Shown here: piece by piece, positions 41,464 to 49,812 of the stretch
Numbering within the stretch: position 1 is the first letter of the stretch
How the letters are laid out: every line of letters begins with the position of its first letter
Source: Candidatus Gallacutalibacter stercoravium
GTDB lineage: Bacteria > Bacillota > Clostridia > Oscillospirales > Acutalibacteraceae
Direction of reading: 5' to 3'
DNA: 64,000 nt
Assembly (NCBI GenBank): GCA_018716975.1
Contig: DVJE01000018.1
Span: 96,070-160,069 of the forward strand
Notes under the pieces: generated by a model
Told to the model about the DNA's origin: nothing
What the model saw: the letters and a program-made list of their open reading frames with translations, nothing else
Databases searched by the model: none
Made by a program: the position numbers and the translations under genes

Positions 41464-44097
41464 ATGGAAAAAAACGGGCAAGCAGCTGCCACCGCGGCCG
41501 TGCAGACGGGTCTGGTAGACAACGTTGACGCGTTGGTAGCGAAAATGGAAGAGGTGCGCGAGGCGCAAAGGATTTTTTCCACCTATACCCAAGAGCAGGT
41601 GGATAAGATCTTCTATGCCGCCGCGTTGGCCGCCAACCAACAGAGAATCCCCCTGGCCAAGATGGCTGTGGAAGAAACCGGCATGGGCGTGGTGGAAGAT
41701 AAGGTTATCAAAAACCACTATGCCGCCGAGTACATCTACAACAAATATAAAGACACCAAAACCTGCGGCGTGATTGAATCCGACCCGGCTTTCGGCGTTA
41801 CTAAGGTTGCCGAGCCCATCGGCCTGGTGGCTGCGGTTATCCCCACCACCAACCCCACGTCCACCGCTATTTTTAAAACCCTGATTTCGCTGAAAACCCG
41901 CAACGGCATTATCATCAGCCCCCACCCCCGCGCCAAGAAATGTACCATTGCCGCTGCGAAAGTGGTGCTAGATGCGGCCGTGGCCGCCGGCGCCCCCAAG
42001 AACATCATCGCGTGGATTGACGTTCCCTCTTTGGAGCTGACCAACGAGGTTATGAGAAGCTCCGACATCATCCTGGCCACAGGCGGCCCCGGCATGGTGA
42101 AGGCGGCCTACTCCTCCGGCAAACCCGCCGTGGGCGTGGGCGCGGGCAACACCCCCGCCATCATCGACGCTTCGGCTGATATCAAGCTGGCTGTTAACTC
42201 TATCATCCACTCCAAGACCTTTGACAACGGCATGATCTGCGCCTCTGAGCAGTCGGTGATTGTGGATGAAAAGATTTACGACGAGGTGAAGAAAGAGTTT
42301 GCCTATCGCGGCTGCTACTTCCTCAGCCCCGAAGAAACCGAAAAGGTGCGCAAAACCATTTTGATCAACGGCGCCGTTAACGCCAAAATCGTGGGCCAAA
42401 AGGCGCACACCATCGGCAACCTGGCCGGTATTAAAACCCCTGAAAACGCCAAGATCCTCATCGGCGAAGTGCAAAGCGTGGATATTGAAGAAGAGTTCGC
42501 CCACGAAAAGCTTTCTCCTGTGCTGGCTATGTATAAGGCCAAGGATTTTGACGACGCCGTAAGCAAGGCCTGCCAGTTGGTGGCCGACGGCGGCTATGGC
42601 CACACCTCTTCGCTGTATTGCAACACCGTAACCGAGCAGGATAAGATTAAGAAGTTCGGCGAAACCATGAAGACCTGCCGTATCCTTGTCAATACGCCTT
42701 CTTCTCACGGCGGCATCGGCGATCTGTACAACTTCAAGCTGGCTCCCTCTTTGACGCTGGGCTGCGGTTCCTGGGGCGGCAACTCCGTTTCGGAAAACGT
42801 TGGCGTCAAGCACCTGCTCAATGTGAAGACGGTTGCCGAGAGGAGAGAAAATATGCTGTGGTTCAGAGCCCCCGAAAAGGTTTACTTCAAAAAGGGCTGC
42901 ATGCCTGTTGCGCTGGATGAGCTGCGCACGGTGATGCATAAGAAAAAGGCCTTTATCGTTACCGACAGCTTCTTGTATAAGAACGGCTATGTAAAGCCCA
43001 TTGAGGATAAGCTGGACGAGATGGGTATTCAGCACACCTGCTTCTATGAGGTTGCGCCCGACCCGACCCTGGGTTGCGCCATGCAGGGCGCCGCGGCTAT
43101 GACCGCCTTTGAGCCCGACGTTATCATCGCCCTGGGCGGCGGTTCCGCTATGGACGCCGGCAAGATCATGTGGGTGCTGTATGAGCATCCCGAAGTGAAC
43201 TTTGCCGATATGGCTATGGACTTCATGGATATCCGCAAGAGAGTGTATACCTTCCCCAAGATGGGCGAAAAGGCTTACTTCATCGCCATCCCCACCTCTT
43301 CCGGTACGGGTTCCGAGGTTACCCCCTTCGCCATCATCACCGATGAGAAGTCCGGCGTAAAATACCCGCTGGCCGATTATCAGTTGTTGCCCAACATGGC
43401 TATTGTGGATACCGACAACATGATGAACCAGCCCAAGGGCTTGACCAGCGCCTCTGGTATTGACGTTATGACCCACGCTCTGGAAGCCTATGTTTCCATC
43501 ATGGCCACCGATTATACCGACGGTTTGGCTTTGAAGGCTATGAAGAACGTGTTTGATTACCTGCCCTCCGCTTATGAGAACGGCGCCAAGGATCCGGTGG
43601 CCCGCCAGAAGATGGCCGACGCCGCCTGCATGGCCGGTATGGCTTTTGCCAACGCCTTCTTGGGCTTGAACCACTCTATGGCGCATAAGCTGGGCGCGTT
43701 CCATCACCTGCCTCACGGCGTTGCCAACGCCCTGATCCTCACCAAGGTGATCCGCTACAACGCGGCCGAAGTTCCCACCAAGATGGGCACCTTCCCGCAG
43801 TACGAGTATCCGCATGCGCTGGCCAGATATGCCGAGTGTGCCCGCTTCTGCGGCTTGGGCGGCAAAGACGACAACGAGTCTTTGGAGAACCTGATTGCCG
43901 CTTTGGAGGATTTGAAGGACAAGATCGGCATCAAGAAGACCATCAAAGACTACGGCATCGACGAGAAATACTTCCTCGATACCCTGGACGATATGGTGGA
44001 GCAGGCCTTTAATGACCAGTGCACCGGCGCCAACCCCCGTTACCCGCTGATGAGCGAAATCAAAGAGCTTTATTTGGCCGCCTACTACGGCAAATAA
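41464..44097 (+). CDS. adhE: Bifunctional acetaldehyde-CoA/alcohol dehydrogenase (AdhE)
   Basis: An 877-residue fusion. The N-terminal acetylating aldehyde dehydrogenase (about residues 15-440) has EPIGLVAAVIPTTNPTSTAI, VGVGAGNTPAIID and the nucleophile region TFDNGMICASEQSVIVDE (Cys). The C-terminal iron-dependent alcohol dehydrogenase (about 460-870) has ALGGGSAMDAGKIMW, ATPTSSGTGSEVTPFA-like sequence (here AIPTSSGTGSEVTPFA), and iron ligands in NHSMAHKLGAFHHLPHG. It reduces acetyl-CoA to ethanol, reoxidising two NADH. ATG at 41464 follows GGAGGACCAAAAG; earlier in-frame ATGs lack a site. Codon usage is biased to a few codons, unlike its neighbours, as expected for a highly expressed fermentative enzyme. 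Confidence 0.97.
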   Translation: MEKNGQAAATAAVQTGLVDNVDALVAKMEEVREAQRIFSTYTQEQVDKIFYAAALAANQQRIPLAKMAVEETGMGVVEDKVIKNHYAAEYIYNKYKDTKTCGVIESDPAFGVTKVAEPIGLVAAVIPTTNPTSTAIFKTLISLKTRNGIIISPHPRAKKCTIAAAKVVLDAAVAAGAPKNIIAWIDVPSLELTNEVMRSSDIILATGGPGMVKAAYSSGKPAVGVGAGNTPAIIDASADIKLAVNSIIHSKTFDNGMICASEQSVIVDEKIYDEVKKEFAYRGCYFLSPEETEKVRKTILINGAVNAKIVGQKAHTIGNLAGIKTPENAKILIGEVQSVDIEEEFAHEKLSPVLAMYKAKDFDDAVSKACQLVADGGYGHTSSLYCNTVTEQDKIKKFGETMKTCRILVNTPSSHGGIGDLYNFKLAPSLTLGCGSWGGNSVSENVGVKHLLNVKTVAERRENMLWFRAPEKVYFKKGCMPVALDELRTVMHKKKAFIVTDSFLYKNGYVKPIEDKLDEMGIQHTCFYEVAPDPTLGCAMQGAAAMTAFEPDVIIALGGGSAMDAGKIMWVLYEHPEVNFADMAMDFMDIRKRVYTFPKMGEKAYFIAIPTSSGTGSEVTPFAIITDEKSGVKYPLADYQLLPNMAIVDTDNMMNQPKGLTSASGIDVMTHALEAYVSIMATDYTDGLALKAMKNVFDYLPSAYENGAKDPVARQKMADAACMAGMAFANAFLGLNHSMAHKLGAFHHLPHGVANALILTKVIRYNAAEVPTKMGTFPQYEYPHALARYAECARFCGLGGKDDNESLENLIAALEDLKDKIGIKKTIKDYGIDEKYFLDTLDDMVEQAFNDQCTGANPRYPLMSEIKELYLAAYYGK

Positions 44098-44173
44098 TCC
44101 CTGCGGGAAACAAGTGCGGTAACAAACAATTCTCTTTCTCTTCTCATTCGTCATGCAATATATGGAATAAAAA

Positions 44174-44209
44174 AGAAGCGGCACCGTCTGCAAAGGCGGC
44201 GCCGCTTCT
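44174..44209 (+). terminator. Terminator of adhE
   Basis: AGAAGCGGC and GCCGCTTCT pair with an inner GCC/GGC arm; TGTATTTTGG follows. The A-run on the left makes it usable from both strands. Confidence 0.75.
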
Positions 44210-44239
44210 GTATTTTGGCCTGCGGCTTTTTTCATTTTC

Positions 44240-44350
44240 TAATTCTATGCCCGCGCACCTGCGGTGGGCACGCCTGCGGTGGGCGCGCCTGCGGCAGGCG
44301 CATCGCGCCCCGGGGTTCTTTCTATTTTGCAGCTTTGCGCCCGCACTGGT
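44240..44350 (+). repeat. Partial copy of the dispersed GC-rich repeat
   Basis: It contains GCCCGCGCACCTGCGGTGGG, then further CCTGCGG-containing units in tandem, and TTCTATTTTGCAGCTTTGCG. These blocks are shared with the repeats after both tRNA genes. Confidence 0.65.
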
Positions 44351-44561
44351 GAATAGAGCGTATAGACGTGAAAAGGACGGAGAAGGAATTCTTCCATATG
44401 CAAATACATAAAAACGGTTTTGTGACAATATAAAAGCACAGAAAAATCCGCCGCAGCAGGGTTCTTATCTGATTTTTCAGGCCGAGAGCCCTGCTTTTTT
44501 ATATTTTCTTTGCAAACGAACGAATTGAATCATTTTGGACAGTCGGAATCTTATTATTTCA
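44351..44561. other. Left flank of the AT-rich cassette with a lone terminator
   Basis: No gene is recognised. AGCAGGGTTCT and AGAGCCCTGCT (44455-44495) followed by TTTTTTATATTTT form a plus-strand intrinsic terminator with no visible gene before it, perhaps the end of a lost gene or of a small RNA. GC content falls from here to about 46.3 kb. Confidence 0.5.
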
Positions 44562-44562
44562 C

Positions 44563-44596
44563 ACACATTGACAAGTATCTATGTGTATGATAATAT
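44563..44596 (+). promoter_or_regulatory. Promoter and candidate ArsR operator
   Basis: TTGACA (44568-44573) and TAATAT (44591-44596) are spaced by 17 bases. ACACAT (44563-44568) and ATGTGT (44581-44586) form an inverted repeat across the -35 and spacer, a typical site for an ArsR/SmtB repressor of the gene just downstream. Confidence 0.75.
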
Positions 44597-44626
44597 ATAG
44601 ACGGTTTTCAATGTGAGGTGAGTTTT

Positions 44627-44923
44627 ATGAAAGAGATGGATATCGCTTTGATTTGTAAAGCGCTTGGAGATTCTAACCGGTTAAAAATTGTAGAAATGCT
44701 GTCTGATGGGGAAAAGTGCGGGTGTAAGTTGCTAGAAGCTTTTGAAATTACGCAGCCAACATTATCCCACCACATGAAGATCCTATGCGACTGTGGATTG
44801 GTAAGCGCACGTAAAGAAGGTAAATGGACGCACTACTCCATATCTGAAGAAACGCTTACCAGCTTTCAAACCTTTATTGCCCAATTAAATTGCCAAAAGG
44901 GGGGTGGCTGCGCATGTCAATAG
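44627..44923 (+). CDS. ArsR/SmtB family metalloregulator
   Basis: A 98-residue winged-helix repressor. It contains ICKALGDSNRLKIVEMLSDG, the recognition helix region ITQPTLSHHMKILCDCGLVS and a wing ARKEGKWTHYSI. Thiols suited to As(III)/Sb(III) are present: C31-G-C33 (GEKCGCKLLEAF), CDCG, and a C-terminal GGGCACQ. It probably represses its own operon until arsenic or antimony binds. The ATG follows GTGAGGTGAG. An in-frame GTG three codons upstream overlaps that site and is less likely. The gene overlaps the permease gene by 10 bases. Confidence 0.92.
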   Translation: MKEMDIALICKALGDSNRLKIVEMLSDGEKCGCKLLEAFEITQPTLSHHMKILCDCGLVSARKEGKWTHYSISEETLTSFQTFIAQLNCQKGGGCACQ

Positions 44924-45918
44924 TCTGGGAATTCATTCAGAACCAAATTCTTGGTATGCAGTGGCTGAATGAATTGCTCGGCATGGGACTTTCAGCTTTG
45001 GGCCTAGACATCCATACCCAAATTGGCGCAAGCGTGCAGTTTTTTCTTTACGACACAATTAAAATTACCATATTATTATGCTTTCTGATCCTACTGATCA
45101 GCTATATTCAAAGCTATTTCCCACCGGAACGGAGTAAAAAACTACTGGGGCGATTTCATGGGATTTGGGCGAATATCATTGCTGCATTGCTTGGAACAGT
45201 GACGCCGTTCTGCTCCTGCTCTTCTATTCCGCTATTTATCGGGTTCACAAGCGCAGGGCTTCCGCTTGGGGTGACTTTTTCCTTCTTGATTTCCTCGCCT
45301 ATGGTGGATTTGGGAAGCCTGCTTCTATTAACAGGAATCTTTGGATGGAAAATCGCCGTCGCCTATGTTGTGGTGGGACTAATTATTGCTGTGCTTGGCG
45401 GTACTTTGATTGAAAAATTTCATATGGAAAAATATGTGGAGAGCTTTATCAAAAATGCCAGTTCAATAGATATCGAGTCCCCCGTTCTTACACAAAGGGA
45501 ACGGTTGCTCTATGCGAAAGATCAAACTTTTTCTACCTTTAAAAAGGTATTCCCTTATATTTTAGTCGGTGTTGGAATCGGCGCGGTCATTCATAATTGG
45601 ATTCCTGAAACGTGGATTGAAACTGTGCTGGGGAGCAACAATCCGTTTGGCGTCATTCTTGCAACAGTTGTTGGCATTCCGATGTATGCAGACATTTTCG
45701 GAACGATTCCGGTGGCGGAGGCACTGTTGTCTAAAGGCGCGCAGTTGGGTACAATCCTCAGCTTTATGATGGCAGTAACCACACTCTCGCTACCATCCCT
45801 AATCATGTTGAAAAAGGCAGTAAAGCCAAAATTGTTGGTTGTTTTTATTGGGATCTGTACGGCTGGTATTATCATTGTTGGCTATTTGTTTAATGCATTT
45901 CAATATTTGTTTATTTAG
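44914..45918 (+). CDS. ArsP-like (DUF318) permease
   Basis: A 334-residue membrane protein with about eight spans in two halves. The first half has VTPFCSCSSIPLFIGFTSAG, the conserved C-x-C-S-S motif of the DUF318/ArsP family, followed by SFLISSPMVDLGSLLLL. The second half repeats the fold with VVGIPMYADIFGTIPVAEAL. ArsP-type permeases export trivalent organoarsenicals; other DUF318 proteins have unknown thiophilic substrates. ATG at 44914 lies within the end of the regulator gene after AAAAGGGGGGTGGCTGCGC. The AT-rich codon usage differs from the surrounding genome, suggesting transfer. Confidence 0.88.
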   Translation: MSIVWEFIQNQILGMQWLNELLGMGLSALGLDIHTQIGASVQFFLYDTIKITILLCFLILLISYIQSYFPPERSKKLLGRFHGIWANIIAALLGTVTPFCSCSSIPLFIGFTSAGLPLGVTFSFLISSPMVDLGSLLLLTGIFGWKIAVAYVVVGLIIAVLGGTLIEKFHMEKYVESFIKNASSIDIESPVLTQRERLLYAKDQTFSTFKKVFPYILVGVGIGAVIHNWIPETWIETVLGSNNPFGVILATVVGIPMYADIFGTIPVAEALLSKGAQLGTILSFMMAVTTLSLPSLIMLKKAVKPKLLVVFIGICTAGIIIVGYLFNAFQYLFI

Positions 45919-45930
45919 GAGGAATAAATT

Positions 45931-46263
45931 ATGGGCCTTTTTGGTAAGAAAAGACAAGCAGCATCCTGCTGCAATCATTGCAGCGTGGAATCCATGGCGA
46001 GTGCTGAGAAAAGTAAGGCAGCCGGAGCGAGAGTAAAAATTCTCGGCTCCGGCTGCACAAAATGCCGTCAACTGGAAGAAAATACGTTGGAAGCCTTAAA
46101 ACAGCTTGGCATGGATGCGACGGTGGATCATATAACAGATTTTGCTCAAATTGCTGCTTACGGGGTGATGAGCACTCCGGCGCTGGTCGTAGAGAACAAA
46201 GTCGTTTCCTATGGGAAAGTGCTATCTGTTCAAGAAGCGAAAAATTTATTAGAAAAAGAGTAA
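45931..46263 (+). CDS. Thioredoxin-fold protein of the redox-active disulfide type
   Basis: A 110-residue protein. After an N-terminal Cys-rich leader (ASCCNHCSVES, Cys13, 14 and 17), residues about 34-110 form a small thioredoxin fold with the active site GSGCTKCRQLEENT (Cys42, Cys45) and the cis-Pro segment GVMSTPALVVENKVV. This matches the small glutaredoxin-like family often found beside ArsP/DUF318 permeases. It may reduce or hand over the metalloid. It starts 12 bases after the permease gene with TTAGGAGGAATAAATT upstream and is the last gene of the cassette. Confidence 0.9.
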   Translation: MGLFGKKRQAASCCNHCSVESMASAEKSKAAGARVKILGSGCTKCRQLEENTLEALKQLGMDATVDHITDFAQIAAYGVMSTPALVVENKVVSYGKVLSVQEAKNLLEKE

Positions 46264-46415
46264 TCGTAAAATTGTTAAAAACAAGTGCATTTCCAACACG
46301 GAATTTGCATTTTTATCTAGGTGTCTTTTGGTAGCATAAACCGCAGAAGGTGTAAAAAAGCGCCGCAGCGGGCGTTTCGCCCGCATAATCCAACGCAGCC
46401 AGGGGAGGAATCGTT

Positions 46416-47096
46416 GTGCTGATTGCCGATAACATCATCCGCCGCAAGCTACAGGGCGTGTTTTTTCTTATAGGGGATTCCTGCGCGGGCAAAACCACCG
46501 CCGCCCGCATCCTGTGTCAAAAGTACGGGGCCTACCGATACGATAGCGACGCCATGCGCAGCGCCCATTTCGCTTTGGCGCAGCCGGAGTACCAGCCCTG
46601 CATGACCCGGCCCGACGCCGCCAACCTCACCGCTCAGCAGGCCGTCGCCTGGGAGGAGGACATTGTGCGGGAATTTACCCCCATGATGCTGGCCGATTTG
46701 ATGGTGCTGGCGGGGCGCTATCCCGCGGTGGTGTGCGACGGCGACATCGACCGCGCCCTGCTATTCTCGGTGGCCCAGCCCAGCCGGGTGTTTTATCTGG
46801 CCGTGGCACCCGACTTAGCCGCGCAGACGTTTTTTAACCGCCCCGATCACGCCCATTTGCTGGGCGATCTATACGCCCGCGCCGATTTAACCCCAGAGCA
46901 AAAGCGGCAGGAAGAGGCGCGCTTGCGCGAAATAGCAGCGGGCGGCCGAAAGGGAAACAAGGCCGTTATCCCCCAGCAGGTGCTGGATTTTGGCGCCGGG
47001 GTTTACACCCGCGTTTGCGGCGGCGCCGTAGAGCAAATGATGGCGGAGGTGGAGCGGCATTTTAACATACCCGCTTGGCTCGCGGCCCGCGGATAA
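46416..47096 (+). CDS. P-loop nucleoside-kinase-like protein
   Basis: A 226-residue P-loop protein. Walker A is FFLIGDSCAGKTTAARILCQ, with a Cys in the loop. YRYDSDAMRSAHFA resembles the nucleotide-monophosphate lid start, and VVCDGDIDRALLF (about residues 108-120) could be Walker B. A basic segment TPEQKRQEEARLREIAAGGR follows. It may phosphorylate a small molecule or nucleoside, but I do not recognise a named family. The start is GTG at 46416 after AGGGGAGGAATCGTT. GC content is back to the genome norm here, in contrast to the cassette just before it. Confidence 0.7.
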   Translation: MLIADNIIRRKLQGVFFLIGDSCAGKTTAARILCQKYGAYRYDSDAMRSAHFALAQPEYQPCMTRPDAANLTAQQAVAWEEDIVREFTPMMLADLMVLAGRYPAVVCDGDIDRALLFSVAQPSRVFYLAVAPDLAAQTFFNRPDHAHLLGDLYARADLTPEQKRQEEARLREIAAGGRKGNKAVIPQQVLDFGAGVYTRVCGGAVEQMMAEVERHFNIPAWLAARG

Positions 47097-47294
47097 GAGG
47101 GGCGCGGGCTTGTGTTCCCTTGTAAGAAAAACGCTGTGGCGCGCGCTATTTTTGAGAGGGGATTTTGCCTTTTGAAAAAAAGAATCCCTGGTTAAGCCGG
47201 GGAGAGGGGCTTGCTTAAGGCGCCGATTGTTGCCGCGTGCGCGATTTGCCGCCGGACGAGAGAAGAAACCGGCCGAAGAAGGGAAAAGGGCGCG
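47097..47294. other. Convergent intergenic DNA
   Basis: No gene or clear terminator is recognised between the P-loop gene and the convergent MFS gene. Confidence 0.5.
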
Positions 47295-48470
47295 TTAGTT
47301 TTGCGGATCCCGGCGGGCCAGGCGTTTTCTAAGCAGCGCAGTGGCGGCTATCATAACGGCGAACATGGCCAGCAAAAAGGCGGGGAACAGCCCCACGCCC
47401 GCCCACTGGGCCAACGCGCCGAACAACGGCGGCGCCAGCATAATGCTCAGGTAGGCAAAGGCCATTTGGGTGCCGATAACCGATTGAGAGATATCCCGGC
47501 CAAAGTTGCGCGGGGTTAGGTAGGTCATGTTGGGGTACAGCGCCCCGTTGCCCAGCCCCACCAGAAAAAGCCCCGCCACGGCGGCCTGCCAGGCCAGGGG
47601 CAAAAGCAGCAAAAGAACCGCCGCAAGGGTGATGGCCTGGCCGGTGTGGATAAGCGTCCAGCAGGAGAAGCGCTTGGTTAATATCCCCGAAAGGAAGCGC
47701 CCCAGGGCCATGCCCACGTAATAAAAGGTAACCATCCTGGCGGCGTAATCCACCGGCAACCCGTTGGCCGATACCAAAAAGGTGCCGCCCCACACCAGGC
47801 AAACCGATTCAATGGCGCACGATCCGATAAACACACCGTATTGGGCACGCACCGCGGGCATGCGCGCCAGCTGCCGGAAGGGCACGGTTTTGGCGGGCTC
47901 TTCTTCTTTTTCATCCCCCGCTTTTACCTTGTTCCACAGCGGCAAAGTGAGGATGGAAACCACGGCGATGGCCAGCTGCACCCAAAACACCGTGCGGTAG
48001 CCCCCGCGCCAATCGGCGTTGTTCGATAGGGCTAGCGACATAAGGTAGGGGCTCAGCGATACGCCCACGCCGTAAAAGCAGTGCAAAAAGTTCATGTGAG
48101 TGGCGGTATACCGCAGCGCGACATAGTTGTTCAGCGCCGTATCGATGGCCCCGGCGCCCAGCCCCAGGGGCACGGCGCTTAGGCACAGCCACAAAAGGCT
48201 GCCAGAAAGCGAAAAGCCCAGCAGCGCCGCGGCGGTCATGGCGGTGCTTACGGCGGTAATCCGGCCGGTGCCGAAGCGGTTGATTATCCTATCGCTTAAA
48301 AAGCTGGATACAACGGTGCCGCCCGAGATGATCAGGGTAACGCAGCTAACGGCGGATACCGGCAGCCCCAATTCCGGGTAGATGGCGGGCCAGGCGGTGC
48401 CTATCATAGAATCGGGTACCCCTAAGCCGATGTAGGTGATGTAGATAACGATTAATAAAAACGTTGCCAT
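47295..48470 (-). CDS. MFS transporter (fucose-permease-like)
   Basis: A 391-residue transporter with twelve predicted spans. It starts TFLLIVIYITYIGLGVPDSM, a motif of the FucP/YfkF-like branch of small sugar or drug MFS. SDRIINRFGTGRI is the 2-3 loop, GAGAIDTALNNYVALRY follows in span 4, and FYVGMALGRFLSGILTKRF is the matching loop of the second half. The substrate is unknown. ATG at 48470 follows GGCAGGAGGATGCGTT. The gene diverges from the tRNA gene. Confidence 0.88.
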   Translation of the reverse strand: MATFLLIVIYITYIGLGVPDSMIGTAWPAIYPELGLPVSAVSCVTLIISGGTVVSSFLSDRIINRFGTGRITAVSTAMTAAALLGFSLSGSLLWLCLSAVPLGLGAGAIDTALNNYVALRYTATHMNFLHCFYGVGVSLSPYLMSLALSNNADWRGGYRTVFWVQLAIAVVSILTLPLWNKVKAGDEKEEEPAKTVPFRQLARMPAVRAQYGVFIGSCAIESVCLVWGGTFLVSANGLPVDYAARMVTFYYVGMALGRFLSGILTKRFSCWTLIHTGQAITLAAVLLLLLPLAWQAAVAGLFLVGLGNGALYPNMTYLTPRNFGRDISQSVIGTQMAFAYLSIMLAPPLFGALAQWAGVGLFPAFLLAMFAVMIAATALLRKRLARRDPQN

Positions 48471-48543
48471 AACGCATCCTCCTGCCGGAGCTCCAATGCT
48501 CCATACTTCTAAGCTTTTTTCTATGCTTTCCCCGCCGGATCAC

Positions 48544-48572
48544 TTGCAAACGGCGAAGGAATATGCTACAAT
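48544..48572 (+). promoter_or_regulatory. Promoter of the CAT-anticodon tRNA
   Basis: TTGCAA (48544-48549) and TACAAT (48567-48572) are spaced by 17 bases, 37 bases upstream of the tRNA. Confidence 0.75.
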
Positions 48573-48608
48573 AACAAAAGTTGGCCTGTTTCAAAGATAG
48601 GCCGGCAC

Positions 48609-48685
48609 GGGCCATTAGCTCAGTTGGTTAGAGCAACCGGCTCATAACCGGTCGGTCCGGGGTTCGAGTCCCTGATGGCCCACCA
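48609..48685 (+). tRNA. tRNA with CAT anticodon (Met or Ile2)
   Basis: The cloverleaf is complete. Acceptor strands are GGGCCAT and ATGGCCC, the D-arm is GCTC-AGTTGGTTA-GAGC, the anticodon arm is ACCGG-CTCATAA-CCGGT, the T-arm is CGGGG-TTCGAGT-CCCTG, and ACCA is encoded. It is not an initiator tRNA, because the acceptor starts with a paired G. CAT can be elongator methionine or, after lysidine modification of C34, isoleucine for AUA. The sequence alone does not settle this. Confidence 0.95.
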
Positions 48686-48900
48686 GACCTGCGGTCAGCA
48701 ATTCGCGACCGCAGGTTTTTTCTATATTTGCAGCTTTATAGCCCGCGCACCTGTGGTGGGCACGCCTGCGGCGGGCGCGCATGTGTTTGCCCCTCTTTAC
48801 AAAAAGTCACGCTGCGCCTTTTGCTTGCTTGTAAACGCGCGCGCAACGCTTCGGCTTGCTGCCAACTTTTTGCGGGTTTCAGCTTTCTTTCACATTTTTC
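48686..48900 (+). repeat. Dispersed repeat copy following the CAT tRNA
   Basis: It begins with the tRNA terminator (ACCTGCGG, loop, CCGCAGGT, then TTTTTT at 48687-48722). It continues CTATATTTGCAGCTTTATAG, CACCTGTGGTGGGCACGCCT, TTGCCCCTCTTTACAAAAAG, CTTGCTTGTAAACGCGC and CCAACTTTTTGCGGGT. The block order and most bases match the repeat after tRNA-Leu (9638-9415, minus). Confidence 0.8.
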
Positions 48901-48904
48901 AAAG

Positions 48905-48992
48905 GCGTTTCTTTCGCTAAGATTTCAGTTTGCGCCCGGCGCACCTGCGGTGAGCACGCCTGAGGTAGGCCCGTCGCGCCCGGGGCGGGCGA
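48905..48992 (+). repeat. Second partial copy of the GC-rich repeat
   Basis: It contains CAGTTTGCGCCCGGCGCACC, then TGCGGTGAGCACGCCTGAGG and CGTCGCGCCCGGGG. It is closest to the partial copy at 44240-44350. Confidence 0.55.
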
Positions 48993-49122
48993 TTGACCAA
49001 ACGCTTTTTTTGCAGCCCTGTTGCCGTTACACGCTGGAGCAAGCAACTTTGCCCCGGCTTTTTGCGCCCTTTTATCCTTTTCAGCATTTTCATATTTGAG
49101 CCGGGCCGTCAAATGGTTGCGG

Positions 49123-49154
49123 CCTCAGAGTCTCAGAGCCTCGGAGTCTCGGAG
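49123..49154. repeat. 8-bp tandem repeat, four units
   Basis: CTCAGAGT, CTCAGAGC, CTCGGAGT and CTCGGAGC follow each other without gaps. Confidence 0.85.
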
Positions 49155-49311
49155 CAGCAGGGCAGCGGAACAGGCGTGAAACCCAAGGTATTATAGCAGG
49201 GCGCTGTTTGGAATACAAGCGCCGCTGTTGCCCATGATATCAGCAATATTGCGCAATTGTTTGCGCCTTGGAACTGCGGAGCAGCGGAGCAGCCGCTCCC
49301 TTTCCCGTCCG

Positions 49312-49557
49312 GCGGTTGGGGAGAATATTACAGAAGCGCTGTGGGACAGCAAGGGATCTTCAGCCACCATCAGCGAATGGAACAAGAAAGCCTGCGGCCA
49401 TATTAGCAATTGCAGTCAACGAGGACGGATACCAGGGAGTTTTGGGCGCAGCTGAGGGCATGAATGAGGACAAATCCGCCCCCAGTGGGGCGACAAAAAG
49501 TACAGGAATACAAAGCACCTGGAAGCTGCCGCCCAGGACGCCTCCATTGTCGGCTGA
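49312..49557 (+). pseudogene. IS256/mutator-family transposase relic
   Basis: Three pieces of one transposase survive in three frames. 49312-49404 reads ENITEALWDSKGSSATISEW then NKKACGHI (DNA-binding part). 49406-49474 reads AIAVNEDGYQGVLGAAEGMN then EDK (start of the catalytic domain). 49486-49557 reads WGDKKYRNTKHLEAAAQDAS then IVG and a stop, the standard C-terminus of the family. The large catalytic core between the second and third pieces is deleted, and a frameshifting junction lies between the first two. It cannot encode an active enzyme. It marks a past insertion next to the tRNA gene. Confidence 0.88.
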
Positions 49558-49812
49558 CTTCATTCAATCTAGACTCTGTAACCCTATTTGCGAAAAAGTT
49601 TTAACACGACTACCATCGCTGAAGATTAGGATGGCGACATAGAAAGGGAAGAGGAGGGACACCCCGCGCATAAGCTGGGTGCCCCTTTTTTGTCGGTTCA
49701 CTTAAATGTAAAACAACCACCAGCTATTGAACTGTCTTTTATTCTTGGAACAGTTCATCTGCCGGTGGTTTTGGCTGATGTGCACGAATCTATATGCGGC
49801 TATACCGATTGG
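49558..49812. other. Right flank of the transposase relic
   Basis: Sequence up to about 49640 (TGCGAAAAAGTTTTAACACG) looks like the right end of the insertion element. A hairpin near 49661-49691 (GGGACACCC..GGGTGCCCC, then TTTTTTG) is a plus-strand terminator, and no gene is seen after it. Confidence 0.55.

Noticed and set aside
41968..44235. A 755-codon open frame on the minus strand
   Set aside because: It is antisense to adhE, has no ribosome site and a His/Gly/Val-rich composition typical of the reverse strand of a codon-biased gene. adhE on the plus strand is certain.
47211..47519. A 102-codon plus-strand frame
   Set aside because: It is antisense to the end of the MFS gene and Arg/Gln-rich, without a ribosome site.
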